Assembly: GCF_001683335.1 (NCBI RefSeq)
Contig: NZ_CP016201.1
Coordinates: forward strand, 1,016,791 to 1,080,790
Direction of reading: 5' to 3'
DNA length: 64,000 nucleotides
From: Selenomonas sp. oral taxon 126
GTDB taxonomy: Bacteria > Bacillota > Negativicutes > Selenomonadales > Selenomonadaceae
The first letter of the stretch is position 1; every line of letters begins with the position of its first letter. The translations under genes were made by a program, and so were the position numbers. Under the pieces are notes generated by a model. That model was not told the origin of the DNA, did no database searches, and was given only the letters and a program-made list of their open reading frames with translations. Below, piece after piece: positions 43,263 through 51,795 of this stretch.

Positions 43263-43538
43263 TTACATATCTTCCAGACTTCTGAATCCCCACATCTTTT
43301 TCTTCATATCACTGAACGTGGTCAATAGGGAGGGATCGATTTCCAGTCCCTCGGCAATGTCCAGAATCATCGATATGGATACATTTTCGTTGTATTTCCC
43401 ATGCTCGATGCGGCTTAATGCACTTTGACTGATGTGTGCACGCTTTGCGAGCTCGACCTGTCCCATGCCATACAATGTTCGATAATAGGCAATTTTTGCG
43501 CCTATTTGTTTGAAAAATATATCTCTGCGAATGCCCAA
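43263..43538 (-). CDS. XRE-family helix-turn-helix repressor of the element
   Basis: A 91-aa protein. The HTH region is QIGAKIAYYRTLYGMGQVEL then AKRAHISQSALSRIEHGKYN, followed by ISMILDIAEGLEIDPSLLT. I place the start at the TTG at 43538, which has AGGAGG 7 bases upstream; the longer frame runs through the promoter region. It is probably the element's master repressor, and it lies at the right end next to an inverted repeat. Confidence 0.85.
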   Translation of the reverse strand: MGIRRDIFFKQIGAKIAYYRTLYGMGQVELAKRAHISQSALSRIEHGKYNENVSISMILDIAEGLEIDPSLLTTFSDMKKKMWGFRSLEDM

Positions 43539-43615
43539 AGACCGCCCTCCTTCCGTTAATCTCCTACCAATATTATAGAATGTTTTTCCTTCCACATCGA
43601 ATATATAGACGCCTG

Positions 43616-43637
43616 TATAGGAATATAGCGACCTATA
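43616..43637. promoter_or_regulatory. Candidate operator of the XRE repressor
   Basis: Inverted repeat TATAGG-10 bases-CCTATA about 80 bases upstream of the repressor start. A TATAAT -10 box on the minus strand is at 43572-43577. Confidence 0.45.
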
Positions 43638-43712
43638 TGATAATAAATTTGAAATGTTTACGGTAAAGATGAGTATGGATATTTCCATGTAGTTATTATG
43701 CAATATGAGCAT

Positions 43713-44084
43713 ATTGCTTATTTCCTTGCATAGAAAAATCCCCCATCATATCGATGAGGGATAAAGTGTTAGGGTGTGACAAAGTTCACCGCACCTGATA
43801 AAATATGGCTGTCCTGTTGTCCGTCCTGTCCTATGATAGCTTGTATCTGATTGCTGAGACAAGAAGAACGAGGGGCGAATAGGACAATAGAGATAGCTCA
43901 TGGAGTACGTCATTTGCTATTTTAGGGATATGAAGCTTGGGCACATTTTGGGCACACGCTCCATAAAAACAGCTGGATTTAGCTGGGATTTACAGGGAAT
44001 ATCCATTGAAGAAAATGCCTATAAATCCAGTAATACCAAGGCTTCTTGGAAACTCCTGACAATAGCAAAAACGAGGGCTAGAAA
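43713..44084. other. Gene-free right end of the element
   Basis: About 370 bases with no credible gene. It holds a weak hairpin (ATCCC...GGGAT, 43739-43763), TGTCC-rich repeats (43811-43837) and the right subterminal repeat (43937-43958). These probably serve excision or replication. Confidence 0.6.
43937..43958 (+). repeat. Right subterminal repeat (candidate integrase arm site)
   Basis: 22 bases identical to 28789-28810, same orientation, containing two GGGCACA units. Confidence 0.7.
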
Positions 44085-44142
44085 ACTCGAAATCAAGTGT
44101 GGTGATGAGCCACCGTGGGTTCGAATCCCACCCTCTCTGCCA
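44085..44142 (+). repeat. Right attachment repeat (tRNA-Ser 3' fragment)
   Basis: 58 bases identical to the end of tRNA-Ser(CGA). It lacks the acceptor 5' strand and D arm, so it is not a functional tRNA. Confidence 0.93.
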
Positions 44143-44150
44143 GTAAATAC

Positions 44151-44184
44151 AAGGCTTCCGAGCATTTTGCTTGGAAGCCTTTTT
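44151..44184. terminator. Terminator after the right attachment repeat
   Basis: AAGGCTTCC / GGAAGCCTT with TTT following. It is the same placement after the tRNA end as at 28726-28757 but with a different loop. Confidence 0.75.
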
Positions 44185-44209
44185 GTGTTCTATTTTTATT
44201 TTTGACAGC

Positions 44210-44434
44210 CTAGAGGTGTGCCAGATACTTGGACTGCTCGTCTTTTGCAATACTCAGCGCGTCCATCGCGGCTTCGGCGGAGATGCCCATGCGCTGGATC
44301 AGGCTCTTGATGTTCTTCAGGCGTTCCGTCTCCGTGGCATGTGCGGCTCCTTCCGCAACGCCTTCATTATAAAGCTCTTCCATTACCCTGCACATCGTGC
44401 TAACCCCCTTTTCGTCTTCTTTGAAAAAGCGCAC
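44210..44434 (-). pseudogene. C-terminal remnant of an Rpn-family gene
   Basis: 74 codons (MRFFKEDEKGVSTMCRVMEE to KDEQSKYLAHL) align along their length with the last part of the intact Rpn protein at 29125-29964, except that the VRGE repeats are missing. The first 200 aa, including the nuclease site, are absent, and the 5' border falls in the serC terminator. No ribosome site is present. Confidence 0.8.
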
Positions 44435-44456
44435 GGCATTGGAGACCGTGCGCTTT
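44423..44456 (-). terminator. serC terminator
   Basis: Stem AAAAGCGCACGG / CCGTGCGCTTTT with a 9-base loop. It overlaps the start of the Rpn remnant. Confidence 0.75.
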
Positions 44457-44471
44457 TGTGTTCAAGAGACC

Positions 44472-45557
44472 TTAGTGCTTCTTGCGGAACTCCTGCATAA
44501 ATGCGGCGAGCTTTTCGACGCCCGCGAGGGGCATGGCGTTGTAGATGGAGGCGCGCATGCCGCCGACGCTGCGGTGTCCCTTGATGCCGCCGAGACCCTG
44601 CTCTTTTGCGCCCGCGACGAAGTCTGCCTCAAGGCTTTCGCTCGGCAGGCGGAAGGTGACGTTCATGCGCGAGCGGCTGCCCTTTTCGGCGTGTCCACGA
44701 TAGAAGCCGTCGGAGCTGTCGATGGCGTCGTAGAGGAGTGCCGCCTTTTTCGCGTTCGCTTCGCCCATTGCCGCGAGACCGCCGTGCTCCTTGATCCAGC
44801 GGACAGTCTTGCCGACGATGTAGATGGCAAAGACGGGCGGCGTGTTGTAGAGGGAGTCGTTCTTCTGGAAGGTGCTGTAGCGGAACATAGTCGGGAGCTC
44901 TGCGGGGCTGCTCTCGAGCAGTTTTTTCTTTGCGACGTTCAGCACGACGCCCGCAGGGCCGAGGTTTTTCTGCACGCCCGCATAGATGAAGTCATAGCTG
45001 CCGAAGTCCCACGGGCGTGAGAGGATGTCGGAGGACATGTCGGCAAAGAGGGGGACGGCGCCTGTCTCCGGCGTGTAGTGGTACTCTGTGCCGTAGATGG
45101 TGTTGTTGAGGCAGATGTGGAGGTAGGCGGCGCCGGGGGCGATGTTCAGCTCCTCCTGCGCGGGGACGCGGACGTAGTTCTCCTCCTTGGTCGAGGCGGC
45201 GACGGTGCCGACACCGAGTTTCACGGCCTCCTCGTATGCTTTCTGGGAGAACGAGCCGGAGAGGGCGTAGCTGCCGGGGTGCGACTCTGTGGCGAAGTTC
45301 AGCGGGATGAGCGCAAAGGTCTGGCTTGCGCCGCCTGCTGTGAAGACAACGTCGTAGTCGTCGCCAAGTCCCATGAGTTCGAGGATGTCCGCCTTTGCCG
45401 CCTGATGCACGGCGTCGTAGGCGGGCGCGCGGTGGCTGATCTCGAGGATGGACATGCCTGTGCCGTTAAAGTTCAGCAGTTCCGTCTGTACCTCTTTGAG
45501 GACGTCCTCGGGGAGGACGGCGGGGCCGGGGTTGAAGTTATAGATGCGGTCTTTCAT
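44472..45557 (-). CDS. serC: Phosphoserine aminotransferase
   Basis: A 361-aa PLP enzyme that converts 3-phosphohydroxypyruvate to phosphoserine in serine synthesis. It starts MKDRIYNFNPGPAVLPEDVL, and the PLP Lys is in YAGVQKNLGPAGV. The C-terminus GLGGIKGHRSVGGMRASIYN binds the phosphate. Start at 45557 after AGAGGGAGA. It appears to be a single gene. No serA is seen next to it. Confidence 0.96.
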   Translation of the reverse strand: MKDRIYNFNPGPAVLPEDVLKEVQTELLNFNGTGMSILEISHRAPAYDAVHQAAKADILELMGLGDDYDVVFTAGGASQTFALIPLNFATESHPGSYALSGSFSQKAYEEAVKLGVGTVAASTKEENYVRVPAQEELNIAPGAAYLHICLNNTIYGTEYHYTPETGAVPLFADMSSDILSRPWDFGSYDFIYAGVQKNLGPAGVVLNVAKKKLLESSPAELPTMFRYSTFQKNDSLYNTPPVFAIYIVGKTVRWIKEHGGLAAMGEANAKKAALLYDAIDSSDGFYRGHAEKGSRSRMNVTFRLPSESLEADFVAGAKEQGLGGIKGHRSVGGMRASIYNAMPLAGVEKLAAFMQEFRKKH

Positions 45558-45630
45558 ATCTGTCTCCCTCTGTGTTCTTTCCATTGTTTGCCATGTGGGG
45601 AATTTTGAAGTAGATTTTCCTTGCTCGTTC

Positions 45631-45694
45631 AAAGCGCCCCTTCCACCGCAAGCGGTCCCCCTCCCCCGCCCTGACGGGGGAGGCTTTGGGGCTT
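45631..45694. repeat. Family 2 REP-like double hairpin, locus 2
   Basis: AAAGCGCCCC / GGGGCTT outer arms, inner hairpins CCGC-aa-GCGG and CCCCCG-ccctga-CGGGGG. It lies in the gap between serC and the CNNM gene. Confidence 0.8.
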
Positions 45695-45699
45695 ATCCT

Positions 45700-47022
45700 C
45701 TAGGTTGACTTTTCTCCATCGCCCTCCGTCCGCGTCATGCGGATCTGGGCGACGCGCGCGCGATCCATGTGCAGCACCTCGAAGGTGAAGTCGTCCCATG
45801 TGCAGGTCTCGCCCGCCTTCGGAATGCGCCCGAACTGTGCGGTGACGAAGCCGCCAAGGGTGTGAAAGTGGTCGTGATCCTCGTCGGGCAGCGCGTCGAT
45901 GCCGAACTCCTCTTTGAATTCGTCGATGGGGAAGAGCCCGTCAAAGACCCAGTTCGCCGTCTCCTCCGCACCCATGCGCGTGCTGGCGGGGGCGTCGTCA
46001 TCCGCGCTGCCGATGATCTCCTCCATGATGTCGCCCATGGTGATAAATCCGACAACACCGCCGTATTCGTCGAGGACGACCGCCTCGTGGATCGCGCCTG
46101 TGCGGAACTTCTCGAGGACGCGCAGTCCCTCCATGGTGCGCGGGACGAAGAGTGGCTTGCGGATGTAGGCGGCGAGATCGATCTCCGCGCCGTCGAGCGC
46201 CGCGTCGAGGAGTTCCTTGGCGTAGATGACGCCGCGAAAATCGTCGAGGTTCTCGTAGGCGACGGGGAAGACCTCGTGCTCTGCCGCGCGGATGACGCGC
46301 AGCTGCTCTGCGCGGCTCTCGGCGAGGTCGATCCACGCGATCTGCGTGCGCGGGGTCATGAGGGCGGAGGCGGTCTGATCGCTCATGTGGAAGATGCGGT
46401 CGACCATGTCCTGCTCCGCCTTTTCAAAGGTGCCGTCCTCCGTGCCCTGCTCCATGAGATCCTTGACGGCATCCTCCGTGGCGGAGGCGCGGTTCTCGGG
46501 GTTGATGCCGACGATGAGGAGGAGTCCGCGCGAGACGGAGACGAGCGCCGCGCTCGGCAGTGCCGTGAGGCGTGTGATGAGGCGGATGGAGCGGTGGCTG
46601 CGCATGAGGATGCCCTCGGGATCCTGCTGTGCGACCTGCTTCGGCAGGAAGTCGCCAAAGAGCAGCGTGAGCGCAGTCATGACGAGGATGCTGAGGACGA
46701 GCGCGGCGAGGTAGACCTCCATGCCGGGGAGCAGGTGCTCGAGGAATCTGCCGAAGGTCGGCAGGGCAAGGAGTCCGATGCCGAGTCCCATGAGGAGGCT
46801 TGTGCAGGTGACGCCCGCCTGCGCCATGGCGATGGGGCGCGCGGCGTGCTCGAGGAGGGCGAGTGCATGTGCGGCATCCTCGTCACCGCCCTCGGCGAGG
46901 CGCTCAAGGCGTCCGCGATGGGAGGCGGTGAGTGCAGTCTCGACCTGCGCGAAGTAGGCATTCGCAGAGAGGCAGATGAGGAGCAGGATGAGTGCAATGA
47001 GGTCGGATAGGGAACTGTCCAA
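45700..47022 (-). CDS. CNNM/CBS-domain membrane protein (hemolysin-C/CorC family)
   Basis: A 440-aa protein. Residues about 8-190 are a DUF21/CNNM membrane domain with four hydrophobic helices and the motif ANAYFAQVETALTASHRGRL. Residues about 205-330 are a CBS pair (SALMTPRTQIAWIDLAES, VVLDEYGGVVGFITMGDIME). Residues about 350-430 are the CorC_HlyC domain (DGLFPIDEFKEEFGIDALPD). Family members export magnesium or other divalent ions or respond to them. The start is a TTG at 47022; AAAGGAG is 12-16 bases upstream, so the start is less certain than the rest. Confidence 0.9.
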   Translation of the reverse strand: MDSSLSDLIALILLLICLSANAYFAQVETALTASHRGRLERLAEGGDEDAAHALALLEHAARPIAMAQAGVTCTSLLMGLGIGLLALPTFGRFLEHLLPGMEVYLAALVLSILVMTALTLLFGDFLPKQVAQQDPEGILMRSHRSIRLITRLTALPSAALVSVSRGLLLIVGINPENRASATEDAVKDLMEQGTEDGTFEKAEQDMVDRIFHMSDQTASALMTPRTQIAWIDLAESRAEQLRVIRAAEHEVFPVAYENLDDFRGVIYAKELLDAALDGAEIDLAAYIRKPLFVPRTMEGLRVLEKFRTGAIHEAVVLDEYGGVVGFITMGDIMEEIIGSADDDAPASTRMGAEETANWVFDGLFPIDEFKEEFGIDALPDEDHDHFHTLGGFVTAQFGRIPKAGETCTWDDFTFEVLHMDRARVAQIRMTRTEGDGEKST

Positions 47023-47100
47023 GGATGTATGCAGCTCCTTTCAATAAATGAGGCAGATGGGGTTATACGAACATTATTGTAGCACAGACGCGGCGAAATG

Positions 47101-48795
47101 TCATTTGTCCACCACAATATCGGTTAGTCCGAAATACTGCATTGCGCCGTCCCGTGTGACGCCGTTGTCCCAGTCCTCGTAGTAGACGTGACGGAGGGCG
47201 CGGTTCGTGCGTTCGATGCGCGGGAAATGGACGACGGTTTCGCCGCGCGCACGCGCCTCCTCGATCGCTGCAATGCGCTCCGCATCGGCAACGCCCATCT
47301 CGTGCGTGATGAGGAGCGCAGCCGTGCCCGTATAGGCAAAGAGGAGGAGTGCCGCCGCTGCGATTGTCCGCCGCGCCGCCCCGTTGAGCAGTCTGCGGAG
47401 AGATGGATCGGCGAGGAGGGCGAGCGCCGCCGTGACGAACATCGCGGCAGAGCTGAAGGTCGCACGTCCCGGGAAGGTCGGCGCGGCGAGCATGACGAGG
47501 TTGTTGCAGACACCGAGCGCCATGAGCAGCACAGCATAGCGCAGCGTGGGCGAGGAGCGGAGCACCTCACGCACGGGGACGCGCTCTGCCGCCGCATGGA
47601 TTGCAGCGCGCGTCAGCCCAAGCTGCTGCTTGAGCCGCGCGTAGAAGAGGAGGATGGCGCACCAGTAGATCGCCATCTCCTCGAAGCCGTTCATGAGATT
47701 CGTAAAGAGGTGGATCGTCTTCTGCCTCGTCTGTCCGAGCGGGGTCAGCACGCCGCTGATGACGGCGTCACGGATGCCCGCTGCGACCCACCCACCCGTG
47801 AAATACGAGAGTACGAGGAGGGCGAGTGCGGCGGCGAGCACGATAGTTCCTGCCCCCGTGCGCTCGGTGGGAGCAGCATCCATGTGCGCCTCAGCACGGC
47901 GATAGAGCCGCCACGCGGTCAGGATGAGCAGCAGAACGGGCAGGAGGTAGAGTACCATTTCGCCCTGTCCCGCGAACTGATTGCCGATGTGCGCGAGGAT
48001 GCCCTTGTCCGCACCTTGCACATCGTAGCGCACATAGTTCCCGGGTGCGGAGACCAGTCCAACGAGACCGAGGAGCGCGCCGAGCGCGCCCGCAATCATC
48101 CACGGCGGGAGATATGCATAGCGTCGCCATGCGTAGAGGGAAGCACCACACGCGAGCAGGACGACGGTCACGGCAAGATTTTCGATCGACCAGCCCGCAC
48201 AGATGCCGAGCAGGAACATCGGGAGAATTGCCCACACGCGCCGCTGCGCCGCACCCTTTGGCATTTCTTTCAGCGCGAGATTGTACGGCAGGAGAAAGAG
48301 GAAGGCGGGCACTGCCGACCAGAGATAGACGGTCGAGCCGCTCTTCCAGACGGCGACCTCGCCGAAATGCGGCAGTGCGAGCCAGAGCATGAGCGCCGCC
48401 GACACGAGGAGCCCCGGCGCATGGCGGATTTCCGCCCTCCGCAGGGCGTGCATCGTCACGAGCGCGGCGAGTGCGAGGAACATGAGGGCGTTCGCCGCAT
48501 CGAAGGCGGGCTTTCCCAACCAGAGGAAGAGATCCAGACAGATGACCGTCATCATGCGCCCCCCGTGCAGGAGGTAGTGCTGCATGGCGGAGGTGAGCAC
48601 ATCAGAGAATGCGCCGACGTGAACGCCTGTGCCCCAGATCAGCGAATAGTCGTAGTCGTCGCGATGGATCGGCATAAAGTGATTGAGTGCGAGCATGAAG
48701 GCGAAGATTGCACCTGCGGCAAGTATGGTCTGTATGATGTCCTTTTTTTCGATTCCCTTTGTCTTTTGTGCGCTCATTCCCTTGTTTCCCGGCAC
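47101..48795 (-). CDS. DUF6056-like polytopic membrane protein
   Basis: A 564-aa protein with about 11-12 membrane helices, an early HRDDYDYSLIWGTGVHVGAF loop and a soluble tail of about 70 aa. Such proteins resemble GT-C-type glycosyltransferases that take sugars from polyprenyl-phosphate donors. It overlaps the preceding GT2 gene by 22 bases, which supports joint work in modifying a surface glycan. GTG start at 48795 with GGGAGG upstream. Enzyme activity is inferred, not shown. Confidence 0.75.
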   Translation of the reverse strand: MPGNKGMSAQKTKGIEKKDIIQTILAAGAIFAFMLALNHFMPIHRDDYDYSLIWGTGVHVGAFSDVLTSAMQHYLLHGGRMMTVICLDLFLWLGKPAFDAANALMFLALAALVTMHALRRAEIRHAPGLLVSAALMLWLALPHFGEVAVWKSGSTVYLWSAVPAFLFLLPYNLALKEMPKGAAQRRVWAILPMFLLGICAGWSIENLAVTVVLLACGASLYAWRRYAYLPPWMIAGALGALLGLVGLVSAPGNYVRYDVQGADKGILAHIGNQFAGQGEMVLYLLPVLLLILTAWRLYRRAEAHMDAAPTERTGAGTIVLAAALALLVLSYFTGGWVAAGIRDAVISGVLTPLGQTRQKTIHLFTNLMNGFEEMAIYWCAILLFYARLKQQLGLTRAAIHAAAERVPVREVLRSSPTLRYAVLLMALGVCNNLVMLAAPTFPGRATFSSAAMFVTAALALLADPSLRRLLNGAARRTIAAAALLLFAYTGTAALLITHEMGVADAERIAAIEEARARGETVVHFPRIERTNRALRHVYYEDWDNGVTRDGAMQYFGLTDIVVDK

Positions 48796-49760
48796 TGCTT
48801 TACCTCCCTGCGCAGCTTGCTGTAGTCGAATTTCTCCCCGTCCCGCTCGTCGATCAGATAGGTCGGGCGCTGTTTGCTCTCCGTAAAGACGCGCCCGAGG
48901 TACTCGCCGATGATGCCAAGCGAGAGGAGCTGCACCCCGCCGAGGAAGAGCAGCACCGTCATGAGGGTCGGATAGCCCGCGACGGGGTCGCCGTAGAGCA
49001 GCGCGTTCACGAGGACGACGAGCATGTAGCCGATGGCAAGCGTCGAGACGAGGAGCCCGAGCACCGTCGTCAGGCGCAGCGGCGCCGTTGTAAAGGACGT
49101 GATGCCCTCAATGGCGAGTGAGAGCAGCGCGGGATAGCTCCACGTCGTCCGCCCCGCCGCGCGCGGCTGTACCTGAAAGGGGAGCTCCTTTTTCTTGAAA
49201 CCCACCCATGTAAAGAGCCCCTTCGTAAAGCGCTGATTCTCGCGCAGGAGGCGCAGCGCCGCCACGCAGCGGTGATCGAGCAGGCGGAAATCGCCCACGT
49301 CGCGCTGCAGTGTGAAGCGGCTGACCGCCTGCATCGAGCGGTAGAAGAGGTTCGCCATCGTGCGCTTGAGGAATGCCTCGTCCGCGCGATCCGTGCGCCT
49401 CCCGCACACGTCGTCGTAACCTGCGCGCCATTGCACGACCATCTCGGGGATGAGGGCGGGCGGGTGTTGCAGGTCGGCGTCCATGAGGATGACCGCATCG
49501 CCGTCTGCGTAGTCGAGTCCTGCCATCATCGCGGGCTCCTTGCCGAAATTGCGCGTGAAGCTGATGTAGCGGACGTTCGCGTGCGCCTCGGCGAGCGCGC
49601 GGATGACGCGCAGGGTATCATCGCGGCTGCCGTCGTCGATAAAGAGGTAGGTAAATGCCGCGTCCGCGATGCCTGCGGTCGCCGCCTCCACCTCCGTATA
49701 GAAGTGCTCCACTACCTCTGCTTCGTTGTAGCAGGGCACAATGATTGTGATTTTGTCCAT
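48774..49760 (-). CDS. GT2 polyprenyl-phosphate glycosyltransferase (GtrB/DPM1-like)
   Basis: A 328-aa protein. The GT-A domain starts ITIIVPCYNEAEVVEHFY; metal and donor binding is in VILMDADLQHPPALIPEM; acceptor-side motif DVGDFRLLDHRCVAALR. Two C-terminal membrane helices (LTTVLGLLVSTLAIGYMLVV, LMTVLLFLGGVQLLSLGIIG) end in GEYLGRVFTESKQRPTYLI, the usual GtrB ending. It should load a sugar onto undecaprenyl phosphate at the inner face for the DUF6056 partner. AAGGAAG precedes the start. Confidence 0.92.
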   Translation of the reverse strand: MDKITIIVPCYNEAEVVEHFYTEVEAATAGIADAAFTYLFIDDGSRDDTLRVIRALAEAHANVRYISFTRNFGKEPAMMAGLDYADGDAVILMDADLQHPPALIPEMVVQWRAGYDDVCGRRTDRADEAFLKRTMANLFYRSMQAVSRFTLQRDVGDFRLLDHRCVAALRLLRENQRFTKGLFTWVGFKKKELPFQVQPRAAGRTTWSYPALLSLAIEGITSFTTAPLRLTTVLGLLVSTLAIGYMLVVLVNALLYGDPVAGYPTLMTVLLFLGGVQLLSLGIIGEYLGRVFTESKQRPTYLIDERDGEKFDYSKLRREVKQCRETRE

Positions 49761-49933
49761 AGTTCTTCCTTAATATACCCGTGGGCACGCCACGCAAACG
49801 CTTAGTTACGCAAGCGGTCGCGTTCTCGTTCGCCTAAATACCTGCGAACTTCTTAAACGCGCTGCGCTTGAACGAAAGAAATCCGCAGGGGGCGAGTCGA
49901 ACGCTTTTCTCCGCTTGCTTCACTAGGGTTTGC

Positions 49934-50797
49934 TTAGGCGCATCCCACGGATGAATCCGCAAACGCCTCAAAATTGACCGCCTCCGCCCCCGCTGCCGCA
50001 AGTGCATCGCGCACGGCGGGTGCGCAGACGGCGGCAAGTTCCGCCTCGAAGTCGTGCTCCCAGAGGCAGTCGCGGACGAGCACGGCATTGGATGTGCCGG
50101 GATGGAGCATAACCTCGGTCACGCCGTTCCCGAGCTGCGCCGCAATCTGCGTGAGTGTCGCCGTATCGACCGCCTCGCCCGCAACAATCCCTGCAAAGTG
50201 TTCGGGGACGCGGATACCGCGCGCCTTTGCCTTTGCCGCCGCGCGATGTGCGAGGACGGAGAGCCCCGCCCGCCCGATGAGCTGCCCGATGCCGCCGAAA
50301 TTCCCTGCAAAGAGGGGGGCGCGCGGCGCGCGCATCGCGGGGATCTGCGCCTCACTGCACAGATCGAGAACGATGTCGATAACGCCCGGCAGGACGTGCA
50401 TATGCTGATGACTGTCCGCGTGCGTCGGATGAATGCCCGCCGCCTCCACGCGCCGCAGCTGCGCCGCAAGCTCCGCACGCACCTCCGCGAGATTCACGCT
50501 GCCGCGCAGGACACGCACGGTCAGCGCCGTGTGATCGTCGAGGAAGACCCCCGCCTCTGTGACGAGCGTGGGAATCTCTGAGGGGGGCAGGACGGGATTG
50601 CCGTTCACGAGTGTCAGATGGATGCCGACACCGAGCGCGGGCGTACGCCGCGCGAGCGCCGCCGCGTCGTCGAATGCCGCGCCGCCGGGCATGATGGTCG
50701 CCGAGCGCAGGATGCCGTCGTGTACGCCGCGTTCCACGGCGCGGTTGATGAGCGTGTGCCGACCGAAATCGTCGGCGTTCAGAATGATTTGCTTCAA
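49934..50797 (-). CDS. ChbG/HpnK (YdjC-like) carbohydrate deacetylase
   Basis: A 287-aa protein. Metal and catalytic residues are in IILNADDFGRHTLINRAVER (Asp-Asp), GVGIHLTLVNGNP and HADSHQHMHVLPGVIDIVL, the three standard motifs; EVMLHPG near the C-terminus completes the site. Enzymes of this family remove acetyl groups from N-acetylglucosamine-type sugars. It lies just upstream of the glycosyltransferase pair on the same strand, so it may edit the same glycan. TTG start at 50797 with TGAGGA upstream. Confidence 0.88.
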   Translation of the reverse strand: MKQIILNADDFGRHTLINRAVERGVHDGILRSATIMPGGAAFDDAAALARRTPALGVGIHLTLVNGNPVLPPSEIPTLVTEAGVFLDDHTALTVRVLRGSVNLAEVRAELAAQLRRVEAAGIHPTHADSHQHMHVLPGVIDIVLDLCSEAQIPAMRAPRAPLFAGNFGGIGQLIGRAGLSVLAHRAAAKAKARGIRVPEHFAGIVAGEAVDTATLTQIAAQLGNGVTEVMLHPGTSNAVLVRDCLWEHDFEAELAAVCAPAVRDALAAAGAEAVNFEAFADSSVGCA

Positions 50798-51006
50798 GTC
50801 GTTTTCCTCATGTCATTTTATGGAGGCATGTTTTCCACTGATGTCCCACGCGAACACTTAGGGACATCAGCATACAAACCAACAGATTCTCATATCATAC
50901 CTCATTTCGTTAATATTTTCGACAAAAAATATGAAATCACCTTTTCTAGATAGGTCTTTTGTAGTAAAATACTGTAGAACACCTATCAGTTGAAAAGGAG
51001 TATTCC

Positions 51007-51795
51007 ATGATCGTTGAAATCATCAGCGTGGGCACGGAGCTGCTCATGGGCAGCATTGTGAACACGAATGCACAGCATATCGCGCGGCATCTTGCACATA
51101 TGGGGCTGGACGCCTACTATCAGACCGTTGTCGGCGACAATTCCGAGCGCCTCAGAGCCGCACTCGACATTGCCTACACACGCGCGGACTGCGTTATCAC
51201 GACGGGCGGACTCGGCCCCACGAAGGACGATCTGACGAAGGAGATGCTGATCTCCTATTTCGGCGCCGCACCCGTGGAGGACGCGGAGGCGCTGCGCCGA
51301 CTCGAGGCGCGTGCGGCAAAGCGCGGCATCGCACTCACGGAGAGCATGCGCAAGCAGGCGACCGTGCCCTCGGGTGCAATCGTGCTGCAGAACGACCACG
51401 GCACTGCCCCCGGCGTCATCATTGAGAAGGACGGGCGCGCGTGCATCATGCTGCCCGGCCCGCCAAAGGAAATGAAGCCGATGTTTGAGACGGCATGCAA
51501 TGTCTTCCTGCGCGGAAAGAGCGACAAGGTCTTCGTCTCAATGAATGTGAAGCTCTATTCGATGGCGGAAAAGGGGCTGCCCGTCGGGGAATCGCCCGTT
51601 GCCGACCGCCTTGGAAGCCTCGTCGACGGGGAAAATCCCTCCGTTGCGACCTACGCAAAGGAGGACGGCTGCCTCGTGCGCGTCACGGCGGCAGCTCCCA
51701 CGGTGGAGGAGGCGCGTACACTGCTTGCGTCGACACTTGCCGCCGCACGCGAGGCGATCGGTGAGGAATACATTCGATCGGTGGAAGAGGACTGA
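51007..51795 (+). CDS. cinA: CinA-like competence/damage-inducible protein, N-terminal (MoCF) part only
   Basis: A 262-aa protein. MIVEIISVGTELLMGSIVNT, then ITTGGLGPTKDDLTKEM and MLPGPPKEMKPMF are the MoaB/Mog-type (COG1058) signatures. The KH-like second domain ends in EEYIRSVEED, where the protein stops. Usual CinA proteins of about 410 aa continue with a PncC nicotinamide-nucleotide amidase domain that is missing here. It may retain ADP-ribose/NMN-related pyrophosphatase activity. AAAAGGAG precedes the start. The next gene starts at the base after the stop codon. Confidence 0.88.
   Translation: MIVEIISVGTELLMGSIVNTNAQHIARHLAHMGLDAYYQTVVGDNSERLRAALDIAYTRADCVITTGGLGPTKDDLTKEMLISYFGAAPVEDAEALRRLEARAAKRGIALTESMRKQATVPSGAIVLQNDHGTAPGVIIEKDGRACIMLPGPPKEMKPMFETACNVFLRGKSDKVFVSMNVKLYSMAEKGLPVGESPVADRLGSLVDGENPSVATYAKEDGCLVRVTAAAPTVEEARTLLASTLAAAREAIGEEYIRSVEED

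Larger units (their letters stand above)
28659..44142. mobile_element. 15.4-kb integrative element inserted in tRNA-Ser(CGA)
   Basis: A 58-bp direct repeat of the tRNA 3' end (28659-28716 and 44085-44142) bounds the element. The left copy keeps the tRNA whole. Inside, nearly all genes run on the minus strand: Rpn-type nuclease, tyrosine integrase, excisionase, primase/helicase-like protein, ERF, Gp157, DUF932, an AAA+ cluster, exported proteins and an XRE repressor at the right end. There is no relaxase, type IV secretion, capsid, portal or terminase gene. It is best described as a satellite-like or mobilizable integrative element. AT-rich cargo genes contrast with the GC-rich chromosome. Confidence 0.88.

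Noticed and set aside
44085-44142. Second tRNA-Ser gene
   Set aside because: Only the 3' 58 bases are present; the 5' acceptor strand, D arm and half of the anticodon stem are absent.
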